A stretch of DNA of 9,100 bases from Armatimonadota bacterium (lineage in GTDB: Bacteria > Armatimonadota > Fimbriimonadia > Fimbriimonadales > Fimbriimonadaceae). The DNA is taken from assembly GCA_023428805.1 (NCBI GenBank), contig JAEYWW010000201.1:1-9100 (forward strand), read 5' to 3'. Numbering within the stretch: the stretch's first letter is position 1; each line of letters begins with the position of its first letter. The notes beneath the pieces were generated by a model that had not been told where the DNA came from, did not search any database, and was given only the letters and a program-made list of their open reading frames with translations. Below are positions 1 to 6,889 of the stretch, piece by piece. The position numbers and the translations under genes are program-made.

Positions 1-203
1 CATCTGGTACGACATGCGTTCGGCACGGTCGGCGCACGAAGAGCTTCCTTTATCCTACCGTTCAATAGCGGGCGGGAAGCTCACTGTGGACAAAAGTTCT
101 CTTAATTCCAATTTGATCAATCATTTCGAATGAAGAGGCGGTCACATCCGCTTGTGTTTCGTCCTTCTTCAGCTGCCGCCGTCATGACATCGCCACGCTT
201 GCA
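1..203. other. Left flank without a recognisable gene
   Basis: This stretch lies downstream of the leftward nitrate reductase gene. An open frame on the + strand enters from outside the window and stops at a TGA at 131-133, giving 43 residues that end in LINHFE. It could be the C-terminal tail of an upstream protein, but I recognise no family and the stretch is too short to judge. A weak 4-bp hairpin (GCGG/CCGC, about 137-150) has no clear T-tract, so I do not call it a terminator. No palindrome like those in the other intergenic gaps is seen here. Confidence 0.3.
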
Positions 204-2375
204 CTACCCGACCTTTTCGATTCGAACGCATGATCTCTTGAACTCAGGAATCTTGCTCAGTGGATCGAGCGCGCGGATGGTGAGATTGTTGGCGGATTTT
301 TTCCCCGCCCAATGATAGGGAATAAACACGGTATCCGGGCGAATCGTGGTGACAACTTTTGCCTTCAAAACCACAGAGCCTCGGCGGCTCTCAACCTTCA
401 TCCATTCCTTATCTTGAATCTCATATTTTTCGGCCAGAGTTGGATGAATCTCAACATAAGGCTCTGGACAAAGATCGACCAGGCCGCCGATCCTCCGGGT
501 CTGCGTGCCGCTCAGATATTGGGAAACCACTCGACCGGTCGTCAGGAGCACGGTGTAGTCATCGCCCGGCTCCTCCGCCGACGGGCGGTAGGGAGTCGGG
601 TGAAAGTGGGCCTTCCCATCTGGCGTCTTGAACTTGAGGTCCTCAAACAGGCGCGGAGTGCCAGGATGTCCGATCTCGGGACAGGGCCAAAAGACGCCGA
701 ATTCCTTTTCAATCCTATCGTAGGTGATGCCGTAGTAATCTGCGGTTCCCCCTTTGCTCGCGACTCGAAGCTCGTTGAAGATCGCTTCCGAGTCCTTGTA
801 TTGGAAATACTGACCCCGCCCCAAACGCTTGGCGATCTCCAGCAGGATTTCGGTGTCGGCCTTGGCGTTGCCTGGTGGATCCACAGCCTTGCGGATGCGG
901 ATGACTCGCCCTTCGCCGCTGGTGCTGGTGCCCTCTTCCTCCTCGTGGAGCGAGCCTGCCATGACGATGTCGGAATGGTACGCGGTCTCGTTCAGGAAAA
1001 AGTCGATGGCCGTGTAATGTTCCAGCTTGTTCAGCGCCTGTCGGGTGAAATTCGAATCCGGCAGTGAAATCACCGGGTTGAAACAGATCGATATCAGGGC
1101 TTTGATTTCGCCGGAATCGATCATGTTCATGATCTCCTGCGCAGTGTGACCCTTTCCGGGCAGTTCTTCTTCTGGGATTCCCCAGACATCCGCGATGTAC
1201 TTGCGATGTTCGGGATTGGTGATATCCCGATTTCCAGGGAGCTGATCGCATTTGTGTCCGTGCTCCCTTCCTCCCTGGCCATTGCCCTGGCCCGTGATGG
1301 TTCCGTATCCGCAGCCCTTTCGTCCGATCCGCCCCGTCGCCAGAACAAGATTGATGCAGGAAAGGACGTTGTCCACACCCTTGGTATGGTGTTCGATGCC
1401 CCGAGCATGAAGGAGAAAGCTGGTTTCGGCCTGCCCCCACATCCGCCCCGCCTTCTGAATGTCTTCGACGGTGACTCCGCTGATGCGGGACGCCTCTTCC
1501 AGGGAGAAATTGAGCGCAGCATCCCGGGTCTCCTCCCAGCCGGATGTATGGTTGACGACGAACTCCTCGTTGACATAGCCCTCCTCAATCAGAACTCGGA
1601 GGATGCCTGTCATGAGCGCGCTGTCGGTGCCGGGGCGTACGGGAAGATGAAGATCGCACGTTCGGGCCAGCGGCGTGACTCGGGGATCCACCATGATGAG
1701 CTTTGCGCCCCGGTCTCGTGCGCGCCAGATGTAATCGGTGGTTATGGGCGAACACTCCGCGACATTTGTCCCCGCGCACAAAATCACCTTGGCTTCTACG
1801 ATGTCGTCCCAATAGTTCGCCGCGCGATCCACCCCAAAGGCCTTTTTGTTTCCGGTTCCAGCACTGACCATGCAGAGCCGACCGTTGTAGTCCAGTTCCT
1901 GCGTTTGCAGAGCCACACGGGCGAACTTTCCGACCAGATAGCTCTTCTCGTTGGTGAGGGACACTCCCGAGAGCATCGCGACCGCATTCCTGCCGTACTT
2001 TTCCTGAATCCGGTTGATTTCGGAAACTGTCGTGCTGTAGGCCTCCTCCCACGAGATCGGCACAAACCCCACGCCCTCAACCCGCTTGAGAGGATCCAGA
2101 AGCCGGTCCGGGTGGCTGCCTTGCAGATAGCGCTTGACGCCCTTGGGACAGAGTTTCCCTTTGTTGAATGGAAACTCCTCCCACGGTTCAAAGCCAATGA
2201 CTTTATTCTCCTTGACCTTGAGCTGAATGCCGCATTGTTGTCCGCAGAAGCAGCAATGGGTCTTGACCAAATTGTCGGGCTCACCCCTTGCCTGCCATCC
2301 TCCAGGAGGATCGTAGTTGAGGTGTGGGCCGAACTTCTCGTTCAGCTTTTCGAACTCAATCGGAGGGCGGGCCAT
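204..2375 (-). CDS. nasC: Cytoplasmic assimilatory-type nitrate reductase (NasC/NarB family molybdopterin oxidoreductase)
   Basis: This 723-residue protein would reduce nitrate to nitrite at a Mo-bis-MGD centre. The N-terminus shows a [4Fe-4S] site, C41-x2-C44-x3-C48 then C76 in a CPKG motif, with K78 as the conserved electron-transfer lysine. The motif [12 protein letters not shown] places the likely Mo-ligand cysteine at C168, as in NapA/NarB enzymes. The cofactor-binding regions and the C-terminal molydopterin-binding domain (about 600-723) follow in normal order. There is no Tat signal and no extra [2Fe-2S] domain, and the length is close to cyanobacterial NarB, so a cytoplasmic, single-subunit enzyme is likely. 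The ATG at 2375 has no visible Shine-Dalgarno sequence. A palindromic Crp/Fnr-type site is centred 42.5 bp upstream, and the NarK-type transporter diverges from it. The precise substrate is inferred from the family plus the transporter. Other DMSO-reductase-family substrates are possible but less likely. Whether the electron donor is ferredoxin, NADH or a quinol module cannot be read here. Confidence 0.87.
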   Translation of the reverse strand: MARPPIEFEKLNEKFGPHLNYDPPGGWQARGEPDNLVKTHCCFCGQQCGIQLKVKENKVIGFEPWEEFPFNKGKLCPKGVKRYLQGSHPDRLLDPLKRVEGVGFVPISWEEAYSTTVSEINRIQEKYGRNAVAMLSGVSLTNEKSYLVGKFARVALQTQELDYNGRLCMVSAGTGNKKAFGVDRAANYWDDIVEAKVILCAGTNVAECSPITTDYIWRARDRGAKLIMVDPRVTPLARTCDLHLPVRPGTDSALMTGILRVLIEEGYVNEEFVVNHTSGWEETRDAALNFSLEEASRISGVTVEDIQKAGRMWGQAETSFLLHARGIEHHTKGVDNVLSCINLVLATGRIGRKGCGYGTITGQGNGQGGREHGHKCDQLPGNRDITNPEHRKYIADVWGIPEEELPGKGHTAQEIMNMIDSGEIKALISICFNPVISLPDSNFTRQALNKLEHYTAIDFFLNETAYHSDIVMAGSLHEEEEGTSTSGEGRVIRIRKAVDPPGNAKADTEILLEIAKRLGRGQYFQYKDSEAIFNELRVASKGGTADYYGITYDRIEKEFGVFWPCPEIGHPGTPRLFEDLKFKTPDGKAHFHPTPYRPSAEEPGDDYTVLLTTGRVVSQYLSGTQTRRIGGLVDLCPEPYVEIHPTLAEKYEIQDKEWMKVESRRGSVVLKAKVVTTIRPDTVFIPYHWAGKKSANNLTIRALDPLSKIPEFKRSCVRIEKVG

Positions 2376-2381
2376 GCAATT

Positions 2382-2387
2382 AGTGTA
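2382..2387 (-). promoter_or_regulatory. Candidate -10 element for the nitrate reductase gene
   Basis: On the minus strand the hexamer reads TACACT (4 of 6 matches to TATAAT). Its centre lies 33 bp from the centre of the palindrome at 2409-2426, which is the spacing expected for a class II Crp/Fnr-activated promoter. A start site about 7 bases past the hexamer would fall on the ATG itself, implying a leaderless or nearly leaderless mRNA. The hexamer is weak and short, so this is tentative. Confidence 0.3.
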
Positions 2388-2408
2388 ACGAAAATCTTCT
2401 GCGGCAAG

Positions 2409-2426
2409 TTATGACGCCAGTCATAA
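2409..2426. promoter_or_regulatory. Palindromic Crp/Fnr-type operator, copy 1 (nitrate reductase promoter)
   Basis: The sequence TTATGACGCCAGTCATAA is a perfect 18-bp inverted repeat, TTATGAC and GTCATAA around a 4-base spacer. Half-site spacing equals that of an FNR box (TTGAT-N4-ATCAA), with the TGA core kept and the flanking bases changed to A and C. The centre is 42.5 bp from the nitrate reductase start codon on the minus strand. It is one of four near-identical copies in the window, all in promoter gaps. Binding by the Crp/Fnr protein encoded at 5463-6191 is inferred. Confidence 0.8.
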
Positions 2427-2476
2427 ACTTGTGCAAAAAGTGGGTTCAATCCACGTTGAAGCAGAAAGATCAACGC

Positions 2477-2494
2477 CTATGACTGTTGTCATAG
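2477..2494. promoter_or_regulatory. Palindromic Crp/Fnr-type operator, copy 2 (transporter promoter)
   Basis: The sequence CTATGACTGTTGTCATAG is a perfect 18-bp inverted repeat with the same TATGAC-N4-GTCATA core as copy 1. Its centre lies 41.5 bp upstream of the transporter ATG at 2527. A weak -10 candidate (GAGAAT, 2515-2520) is centred 32 bp downstream of the operator centre, the classical class II arrangement. That hexamer overlaps the likely ribosome-binding sequence GGAG (2514-2517), so the two readings compete. Confidence 0.8.
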
Positions 2495-2526
2495 CAATCA
2501 GAATTGCACACCCGGAGAATAGAGAT

Positions 2527-4032
2527 ATGAGCGGCAAATCAAGCCCCAACAGAACATTGCTCATGAACACATTGGCGTTCACCGCGTGCTTCGCAGTGTG
2601 GACGATGTACGGAGTCCTCATCACCTTTCTGGTTGACAACAAGGTTCTGAGCCTTGACAAATCGCAGGTGGGACTCTTAATTGGCGTGCCAATCTTGACC
2701 GGATCGATCATGCGGCTGCCCGTGGGAATTCTTGCTGATCGACTCGGCGGACGAACGGTGTTTCTCGGCGTCATGCTCTTCTCGGCCGCCGCAGTCTTCC
2801 TCACCAGCTTTGCGAATAGCTTTGCAACATTCCTGATCGGAGGCTTGCTCTTCGGCATGTCGGGCGCCGCGTTCTCAGCAGGTGTCGCGTATACGAGCCT
2901 CTTCTTTCCAAAGGAAAAGCAGGGAATGGCCCTCGGACTCTTTGGGATGGGCAATATTGGGGCGGCGCTGACGACGCTTGGAGTGCCAACGCTGCTTGGC
3001 AGGCTCACGCAAGGGGGACAGAACCTGGATGGCTGGAGGACACTGCCGATGATCTATTCTGGTTTGCTTGTCTTGACCGCGATCATCTTCGCTCTCTTCA
3101 CTGAGAATCGAAAAGCGGAAGGAGCTGGCAACCGTACGCTCGCTGACATGTTGAAGCCGCTTCGGGAGGTCCGGGTCTGGCGCTTCAGTCTCTACTATTT
3201 CCTCGTGTTCGGCGGGTTTGTTGCCTTGGCTCAATGGCTGGTCCCCTACTACCTGAACGTCTACGGCATGAGTCTGGCGACGGCTGGTTTCCTCGCTTCT
3301 GCCTTCAGCCTCCCGTCTGCCCTGACGCGAGCCATAGGAGGGTTCATTGCAGACCGATTTGGGGCAAGAACCACGCTCTACTGGGTGCTCAGCGGGTGCA
3401 CCTTGCTCTTCCTCCTGCTCGCGGCCCCTCGCATGGACATCCGATCTCCAGGAGAAGGTGTGATGGCTGACGCGGCCGGGACAGTGACAGCGGTCTCCAA
3501 TGACAGCATCACGATTGACACCAAAACATATTCCCTGAAGGCTCAGCCGATGGCGGAGGCGACCTCGAGCGAAGGAACTCTTATTCTGCCGACGTTTGAG
3601 TCCTGGCAGGAGCCTGCGGTTGAGGTGGGGCAGGCGGTCAAGAAGAAGGATCTTGTCGCCAGGGGCGTGACGCACATCTATTTTCAGGCGAACCAATGGG
3701 TCTTTACCGGACTTGCCTTGTTGGCCGGCCTGCTGATGGGTGTCGGAATGTCGGCCGTGTTCAAGCACATTCCTGTTTACTATCCCAACGATGTGGGTGC
3801 GGTCGGCGGGATTGTGGGCGTGATCGGAGGTCTGGGCGGCTTCGTCTGCCCCATTCTGTTCGGCTACCTGCTTAAAGTGGTCGGGCTCTGGACCTCGTGC
3901 TGGCTCTTCTTCGGCGTGGTCGCCGTCATCTGCATCGTCTGGATGCACATCGTTGTGCTCAAGATGGGCAAGTCCATCGATGACGGTGGGAAGGATGGAC
4001 TGGGAACTCATTCCGAAAGTCCGGCTCGGTGA
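2527..4032 (+). CDS. narK: NarK-type nitrate/nitrite transporter (major facilitator superfamily) with a periplasmic insertion
   Basis: This 501-residue, 12-TM carrier would move nitrate and/or nitrite across the inner membrane. Cytoplasmic MFS motif A is visible after TM2 (GILADRLGGR) and again after TM8 (GGFIADRFGAR). Two glycine-rich nitrate-signature helices are present: TM5 (LGLFGMGNIGAALTTLG) and TM11 (GGIVGVIGGLGGF). R63 in TM2 and R268 in TM8 match the substrate-binding arginine pair of NarK. Residues about 303-391, between TM9 and TM10, form an extra soluble segment that ordinary NarK proteins lack. I chose the ATG at 2527 because GGAG lies about 9 bases upstream and the protein then starts just before TM1. 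A longer reading from a GTG at 2431 would run through operator copy 2 and is unlikely. The gene diverges from the nitrate reductase. Direction of transport (uptake, exchange or nitrite export) is not decidable from sequence. Confidence 0.88.
   Translation: MSGKSSPNRTLLMNTLAFTACFAVWTMYGVLITFLVDNKVLSLDKSQVGLLIGVPILTGSIMRLPVGILADRLGGRTVFLGVMLFSAAAVFLTSFANSFATFLIGGLLFGMSGAAFSAGVAYTSLFFPKEKQGMALGLFGMGNIGAALTTLGVPTLLGRLTQGGQNLDGWRTLPMIYSGLLVLTAIIFALFTENRKAEGAGNRTLADMLKPLREVRVWRFSLYYFLVFGGFVALAQWLVPYYLNVYGMSLATAGFLASAFSLPSALTRAIGGFIADRFGARTTLYWVLSGCTLLFLLLAAPRMDIRSPGEGVMADAAGTVTAVSNDSITIDTKTYSLKAQPMAEATSSEGTLILPTFESWQEPAVEVGQAVKKKDLVARGVTHIYFQANQWVFTGLALLAGLLMGVGMSAVFKHIPVYYPNDVGAVGGIVGVIGGLGGFVCPILFGYLLKVVGLWTSCWLFFGVVAVICIVWMHIVVLKMGKSIDDGGKDGLGTHSESPAR
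3433..3702 (+). other. Soluble insertion inside the transporter (between TM9 and TM10)
   Basis: About 90 codons interrupt the MFS fold after the helix ending LLFLLLAAPRM and before the helix beginning QWVFTGLALL. By the usual topology, with motif A loops cytoplasmic, this loop faces the periplasm. The segment alternates hydrophobic and polar residues in a beta-strand pattern (GTVTAVSNDSITIDTKTYSL). It later has VEVGQAVKKKDLVARG, which resembles the turn of a lipoyl/biotinyl-like or barrel-sandwich domain. No attached-lysine motif such as MKM or DKA is present. The fold assignment is impressionistic; the extra length itself is directly seen. Confidence 0.6.
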
Positions 4033-4049
4033 GAATGCGATTGAGCCTG

Positions 4050-4065
4050 TATGACGGGCGTCATA
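4050..4065. promoter_or_regulatory. Palindromic Crp/Fnr-type operator, copy 3 (NnrS-like/regulator promoter)
   Basis: TATGACGGGCGTCATA is a perfect 16-bp inverted repeat with the same half-sites as copies 1 and 2. It lies in the 70-bp gap after the transporter gene, and its centre is 45.5 bp upstream of the ATG at 4103. A possible -10 (TATTAA, 4090-4095, 4 of 6 matches) would start transcription almost at that ATG. Because the downstream unit includes the Crp/Fnr gene, this site implies autoregulation. Confidence 0.78.
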
Positions 4066-4102
4066 GCTCAGGGCTGAACCGGGGCCCACTATTAAAACTG
4101 TC

Positions 4103-5473
4103 ATGAACGTCCGAGAACTGCAGCCGCTTCGCGTTCTGCCGGCTGCTCCGAGGATCGCGAAGCCGGCCGACCGGGCATCTGTCGAAATCTACCGACCCTT
4201 CTTTCTCGCGGGGATTGTCTGCGTCTTGACCGTCGGATGCCTCCTGGGGGCCGTCGCGCTCTTTGGAATTGGCCGGAGCGGCAATTATACGAGTTCGAAC
4301 TGGGCGCCCTACATCCTCGCCCATGCCAATTCCCAACTGTTCGGATGGGTGGGATTCTTTGTGATGGGATTCGCGCTGCAGCAGCACGCGCCGACCGTTG
4401 CCCGGGCCACGCTCTTCAACCGCCTGGCCTGGGCTTCCCTGACACTGATGTCCCTCGGCATCGCACTGCGTTTTGTGGCTGAACCGTTGTGCTCCGTCCA
4501 GCGGGAGATTTGGGTGCCGGTGGGGATATTTGCCTGCGTCCTGCAGGCCATCGCCGTCGCCGCCTTCATCTTCAATATGTTCTACTGCAGGCACCGATCT
4601 GGCGGCCCGATGCCCTGGCAGGTGCGGTTCGTGTTTGCCTCGCTGGCCATCCTGCTTTCCGTCGCCATCTCGGAGCCGTTTGTCTTCCTCCATAGCCACC
4701 AGGCGGAGCGGGGGAACTCCATCGTCTTCATCGCCCGCTGGTATCCCATCTTGCGGGAAGCCCAATTCCTGGGGTTCGTCTCAATGATGATCTTCGGCAT
4801 CTCCATGGTCAAGCTGAACTCCTGCTTCGGCGTCCGCGAAGCCAACGAGACGCTGGGCCGCATGGCCTTTGGCCTGTGGCTGGTCGGGCTCAGCCTGCGG
4901 ATGTTCGGCTGGCTGTACGCCTTTGACCGGGAGTTCGGGCCCGGCAGTCAGACGATGTATTTTGCCGGCGGCTTCCTGCTCGCGGCAACCGCCGTCATGG
5001 TGGTGCGCGCCGCCCGGATTTTTGAACCGCTCGCCGAAAACTTCCGATCGCACAAGTTCGTGCGCGGAGCGTTCGCCTGGCTGCTGATCGCGGGGGCCCT
5101 GCTGGTCATCGAGCCGCTGCATCTCCAGGCCCTCGGCGCGCCCTACTCCCACGCCTATACCGGAGCCATCCGCCATGCCGTCACCGTCGGCTTCATCTCC
5201 CAAATGATCCTCGGATTTGGCTCCCACGTCGTGGCCCGGATGAACGACCTGGACGAACGGGTTCTGCCGGGCCTTTGGAGCGCGTTCATTCTCCTCAATC
5301 TGGGCAATGCGGCCCGCGTGGCGCTGGAAATCGCGACCGACTTCACCCCCCTCGCCTTCAGGCCGATGGGAGTCACCGGGTTCGTGGAACTGGTCGCACT
5401 TGGCATCTGGGCCGGCCACGTGGCGCGGCCCATGCTGGCCAGGAGAAGACCGGTTGCGATCCATGCCGAGTAA
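4103..5473 (+). CDS. NnrS-like 12-TM membrane protein (heme-copper oxidase subunit I-like fold)
   Basis: This 456-residue protein has about twelve hydrophobic helices (roughly 34-56, 74-96, 109-127, 137-160, 174-194, 219-240, 252-272, 286-303, 322-340, 356-377, 390-408 and 422-442). Two histidine motifs recall NnrS and heme-copper oxidase-like proteins: H74 in AHANSQLFGWVGFFVMGF, and H358 with H375 in RHAVTVGFISQMILGFGSH. H350 lies just before. Proteins of the NnrS family are linked to nitric oxide metabolism or resistance and are typically controlled by NO-responsive Crp/Fnr regulators, which fits the neighbouring gene. The ATG at 4103 has no clear Shine-Dalgarno sequence. The 3' end overlaps the regulator gene by 11 bases, so the two are probably co-transcribed from the promoter at operator copy 3. 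The NnrS assignment rests on motif and context. It could instead be a divergent oxidase-like membrane protein of unknown role. Confidence 0.65.
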   Translation: MNVRELQPLRVLPAAPRIAKPADRASVEIYRPFFLAGIVCVLTVGCLLGAVALFGIGRSGNYTSSNWAPYILAHANSQLFGWVGFFVMGFALQQHAPTVARATLFNRLAWASLTLMSLGIALRFVAEPLCSVQREIWVPVGIFACVLQAIAVAAFIFNMFYCRHRSGGPMPWQVRFVFASLAILLSVAISEPFVFLHSHQAERGNSIVFIARWYPILREAQFLGFVSMMIFGISMVKLNSCFGVREANETLGRMAFGLWLVGLSLRMFGWLYAFDREFGPGSQTMYFAGGFLLAATAVMVVRAARIFEPLAENFRSHKFVRGAFAWLLIAGALLVIEPLHLQALGAPYSHAYTGAIRHAVTVGFISQMILGFGSHVVARMNDLDERVLPGLWSAFILLNLGNAARVALEIATDFTPLAFRPMGVTGFVELVALGIWAGHVARPMLARRRPVAIHAE

Positions 5474-6191
5474 TCTTCCAGCCGAAGTGGCATCTATCCC
5501 TGAACGACCTTCCATCAATTCAGTCATTGAATCCTGCTCAATACTGAACGCCCTCACTCCTGAGGAGCGGAGCACGATCGTGGAGAACAGCTTCATGACC
5601 TATGCGGATCGGGGGGAGGTGATCTGGCTTGCCGGTGCGCCTTCGCAGAACATCTGTGTGGTCGGCACCGGGTTCGTCAAGATGACGCGATCCACCCCGC
5701 AGGGGGCCGAAGTGGCGATCGAGCTGCTGGGCCCCGGACAATGCTTCGGGCTGATGGTGGCCATCGAGGGGCGGGAGTATCCCCTGACCGCTGTCGCAGT
5801 CACGAAGACCTGGTATCTCAAGATCCCCAGCCGGGTCTTCATGTCGATCTACAACGACAGTGTCAACCTCAAGGATCACATCCTGCGCACAATGGGGCCG
5901 CGATTGCGCAAGGCTCACGACATGATGGCCAGGATGTCGATGGGACGGATGGAGCAGCGACTGGCGGCCGTGCTCCTGATCCTGATGTCCTCCTACGGGC
6001 GGAAGCAGAATGCAGGCATTTCCATCGAAGTGCCCCTGACCCGTCAGGATCTGGCCGAAATGGCGGGCACGACCGTGGAGACGGCGATTCGGGTCATGAG
6101 CAAGATGCAGAAGGAAGGCATCCTCAAAACCGACCGCCAGATCATCACCATCCTCGACGAAGCGTCCCTCAGCGAATCCCTGCTGACATAG
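5463..6191 (+). CDS. Crp/Fnr-family transcriptional regulator (DNR/NnrR-like)
   Basis: This 242-residue protein has an N-terminal cyclic-nucleotide-binding-type beta-roll (about 24-120), a long dimerisation helix (about 131-170) and a C-terminal winged helix-turn-helix (about 185-235). The HTH reads PLTRQDLAEMAGTTVETAIR, with E206 and R210 at the FNR base-contact positions; the FNR serine between them is isoleucine (I209). Only three cysteines are present (C25, C65, C94) and there is no N-terminal FNR cysteine cluster, so oxygen sensing by [4Fe-4S] is unlikely. The cAMP-contact region is also not CRP-like. The dimer helix is methionine-rich (M144, M154, M155, M158, M160, M163). The ATG at 5463 is the first good start in frame and overlaps the NnrS-like gene by 11 bases; AGGAG lies 17 bases upstream. 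I infer it binds the TATGAC-N4-GTCATA operators here, including the one driving its own unit. NO/heme sensing as in DNR is plausible but unproven. Confidence 0.85.
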   Translation: MPSNLPAEVASIPERPSINSVIESCSILNALTPEERSTIVENSFMTYADRGEVIWLAGAPSQNICVVGTGFVKMTRSTPQGAEVAIELLGPGQCFGLMVAIEGREYPLTAVAVTKTWYLKIPSRVFMSIYNDSVNLKDHILRTMGPRLRKAHDMMARMSMGRMEQRLAAVLLILMSSYGRKQNAGISIEVPLTRQDLAEMAGTTVETAIRVMSKMQKEGILKTDRQIITILDEASLSESLLT

Positions 6192-6210
6192 CACATCATC
6201 AGTGCTCAGC

Positions 6211-6233
6211 GAATCCACAGGGCGAGTGGACTC
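6211..6233. terminator. Possible hairpin between convergent genes
   Basis: In the 40-bp gap between the convergent regulator and mobA genes, GAATCCAC pairs with GTGGACTC around a 7-base loop (AGGGCGA), giving eight positions with one mismatch. It reaches the mobA stop codon and could slow transcription from both sides. There is no T-tract on either strand, so it is not a convincing intrinsic terminator. Confidence 0.22.
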
Positions 6234-6807
6234 AGGAACCACCGTTTCTGAGCTGCGCCCATTCTTCCGGGGTATTGGCTCCTCTCAGTGAGAGAGGATC
6301 GACGTCCGATGCCCTGAGATCATCTTCCTCCACAACCCGGAAGTTCAAGGTGTCGATCCAGCCGAACATGCTCCTTGTTCCCGCCTCCACCGCATCCGCC
6401 ATGCCCGCCCAAATCGAGGCAGAATAGAGCGCGCAGAGGGGCTGCAAACGGCCGCCGATTCGGGGGATTGCCGCGTGCCTATCCCCCAGCAGCGAATGGA
6501 GAAGCTGGACTATCTCCGCGTCGAACCGAGGCATGTCGCAGGAGGCGATGAATACCGCCTCTGCAGCAGGGCGGAAATAGGAGAGGGTGACCAGTGGCCC
6601 GGTAAATTCCTGCTGGTCTTCGAGAAAAACGCAATTCGGTAGGGGAACCCTGCCCAAAACTGTGACCTGGCTGCAGTGCTCGGCGAGCAGCCGTGCTGTC
6701 CTCTCGGCGACCGGCTCGCCATCCACCAGGAGCTGAGCCTTCTCCGCGCCCATCCTTCTGCTCGCGCCGCCCGTCAGAAGCGCTCCCTCGATCCTCATCG
6801 CCCTCAT
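6232..6807 (-). CDS. mobA: Molybdenum cofactor guanylyltransferase MobA
   Basis: MobA attaches GMP from GTP to Mo-molybdopterin, producing the MGD cofactor used by DMSO-reductase-family enzymes such as the nitrate reductase in this window. The 191-residue protein has the nucleotide-binding motif LTGGASRRMGAEKA (11-24), a GPL motif (70-72), and CDMP (90-93) with the metal-binding aspartate D91. RLQPLCALY (120-128) and the C-terminal NTPEE (178-182) also match the family, and the length is normal. The start is ambiguous. ATG 6807 gives MRAMRIEG, while an in-frame ATG at 6798 lies directly before the core motif and sits 45.5 bp from operator copy 4, matching the spacing of other genes here. The gene diverges from the CMD-like operon and converges on the regulator. 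Sharing operator copy 4 with that operon suggests cofactor supply is co-regulated with nitrate reduction. Confidence 0.9.
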   Translation of the reverse strand: MRAMRIEGALLTGGASRRMGAEKAQLLVDGEPVAERTARLLAEHCSQVTVLGRVPLPNCVFLEDQQEFTGPLVTLSYFRPAAEAVFIASCDMPRFDAEIVQLLHSLLGDRHAAIPRIGGRLQPLCALYSASIWAGMADAVEAGTRSMFGWIDTLNFRVVEEDDLRASDVDPLSLRGANTPEEWAQLRNGGS

Positions 6808-6834
6808 CTTATCCAGCCGAGCGAAAAACTGGCT

Positions 6835-6852
6835 CTATGATCGTCGTCATAG
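6835..6852. promoter_or_regulatory. Palindromic Crp/Fnr-type operator, copy 4 (mobA / CMD-operon divergent promoter)
   Basis: CTATGATCGTCGTCATAG matches the 18-bp consensus with one change: the left half-site reads CTATGAT instead of CTATGAC. It lies in the 82-bp gap between divergent mobA and the CMD-like operon. Its centre is 46.5 bp from the ATG at 6890 and 45.5 bp from the alternative mobA ATG at 6798 (36.5 from the one at 6807). It could serve both directions. Confidence 0.72.
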
Positions 6853-6862
6853 ACTCTTGAAC

Positions 6863-6868
6863 TATAAT
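6863..6868 (+). promoter_or_regulatory. Candidate -10 element TATAAT for the CMD-like operon
   Basis: A perfect TATAAT lies between operator copy 4 and the ATG at 6890. A start site near 6875 would leave a short leader carrying the GTGAGG ribosome-binding sequence. The operator centre is then only 22 bp upstream of the -10 centre, overlapping the -35 region. That placement is not classical class II and might mean repression or an unusual activation geometry. No -35 hexamer is evident. Confidence 0.45.
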
Positions 6869-6889
6869 CTGCAAAAGTGTGAGGCGGCG

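Noticed and set aside
181..190. GTCATGAC near the left end as a possible fifth operator
   Set aside because: The half-sites abut without the 4-base spacer and in the wrong order, so it does not match the motif.
1146..2414. Long rightward open frame (422 codons) opposite the nitrate reductase gene
   Set aside because: It is antisense to a gene with clear Fe-S and Mo-cofactor motifs, its translation shows no domain pattern, and it is explained by GC-rich codon use on the other strand.
2431..2526. N-terminal extension of the transporter from a GTG at 2431
   Set aside because: It would place operator copy 2 inside the coding region, and the added residues have no family counterpart; ATG 2527 has GGAG at suitable spacing.
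2875..4104. Long leftward open frame (409 codons) opposite the transporter
   Set aside because: The translation is charged, low in hydrophobic pattern and matches no family; the + strand encodes an obvious MFS carrier.
5307..5462. N-terminal extension of the regulator from 5307
   Set aside because: The 52 added residues are Arg/Trp/Pro-rich and lie wholly inside the NnrS-like gene; the Crp/Fnr fold begins after the ATG at 5463.
4781..5596. Leftward open frame (271 codons) opposite the NnrS-like and regulator genes
   Set aside because: Composition rich in H, G, E, D and Q is typical of an antisense shadow of membrane-protein codons.
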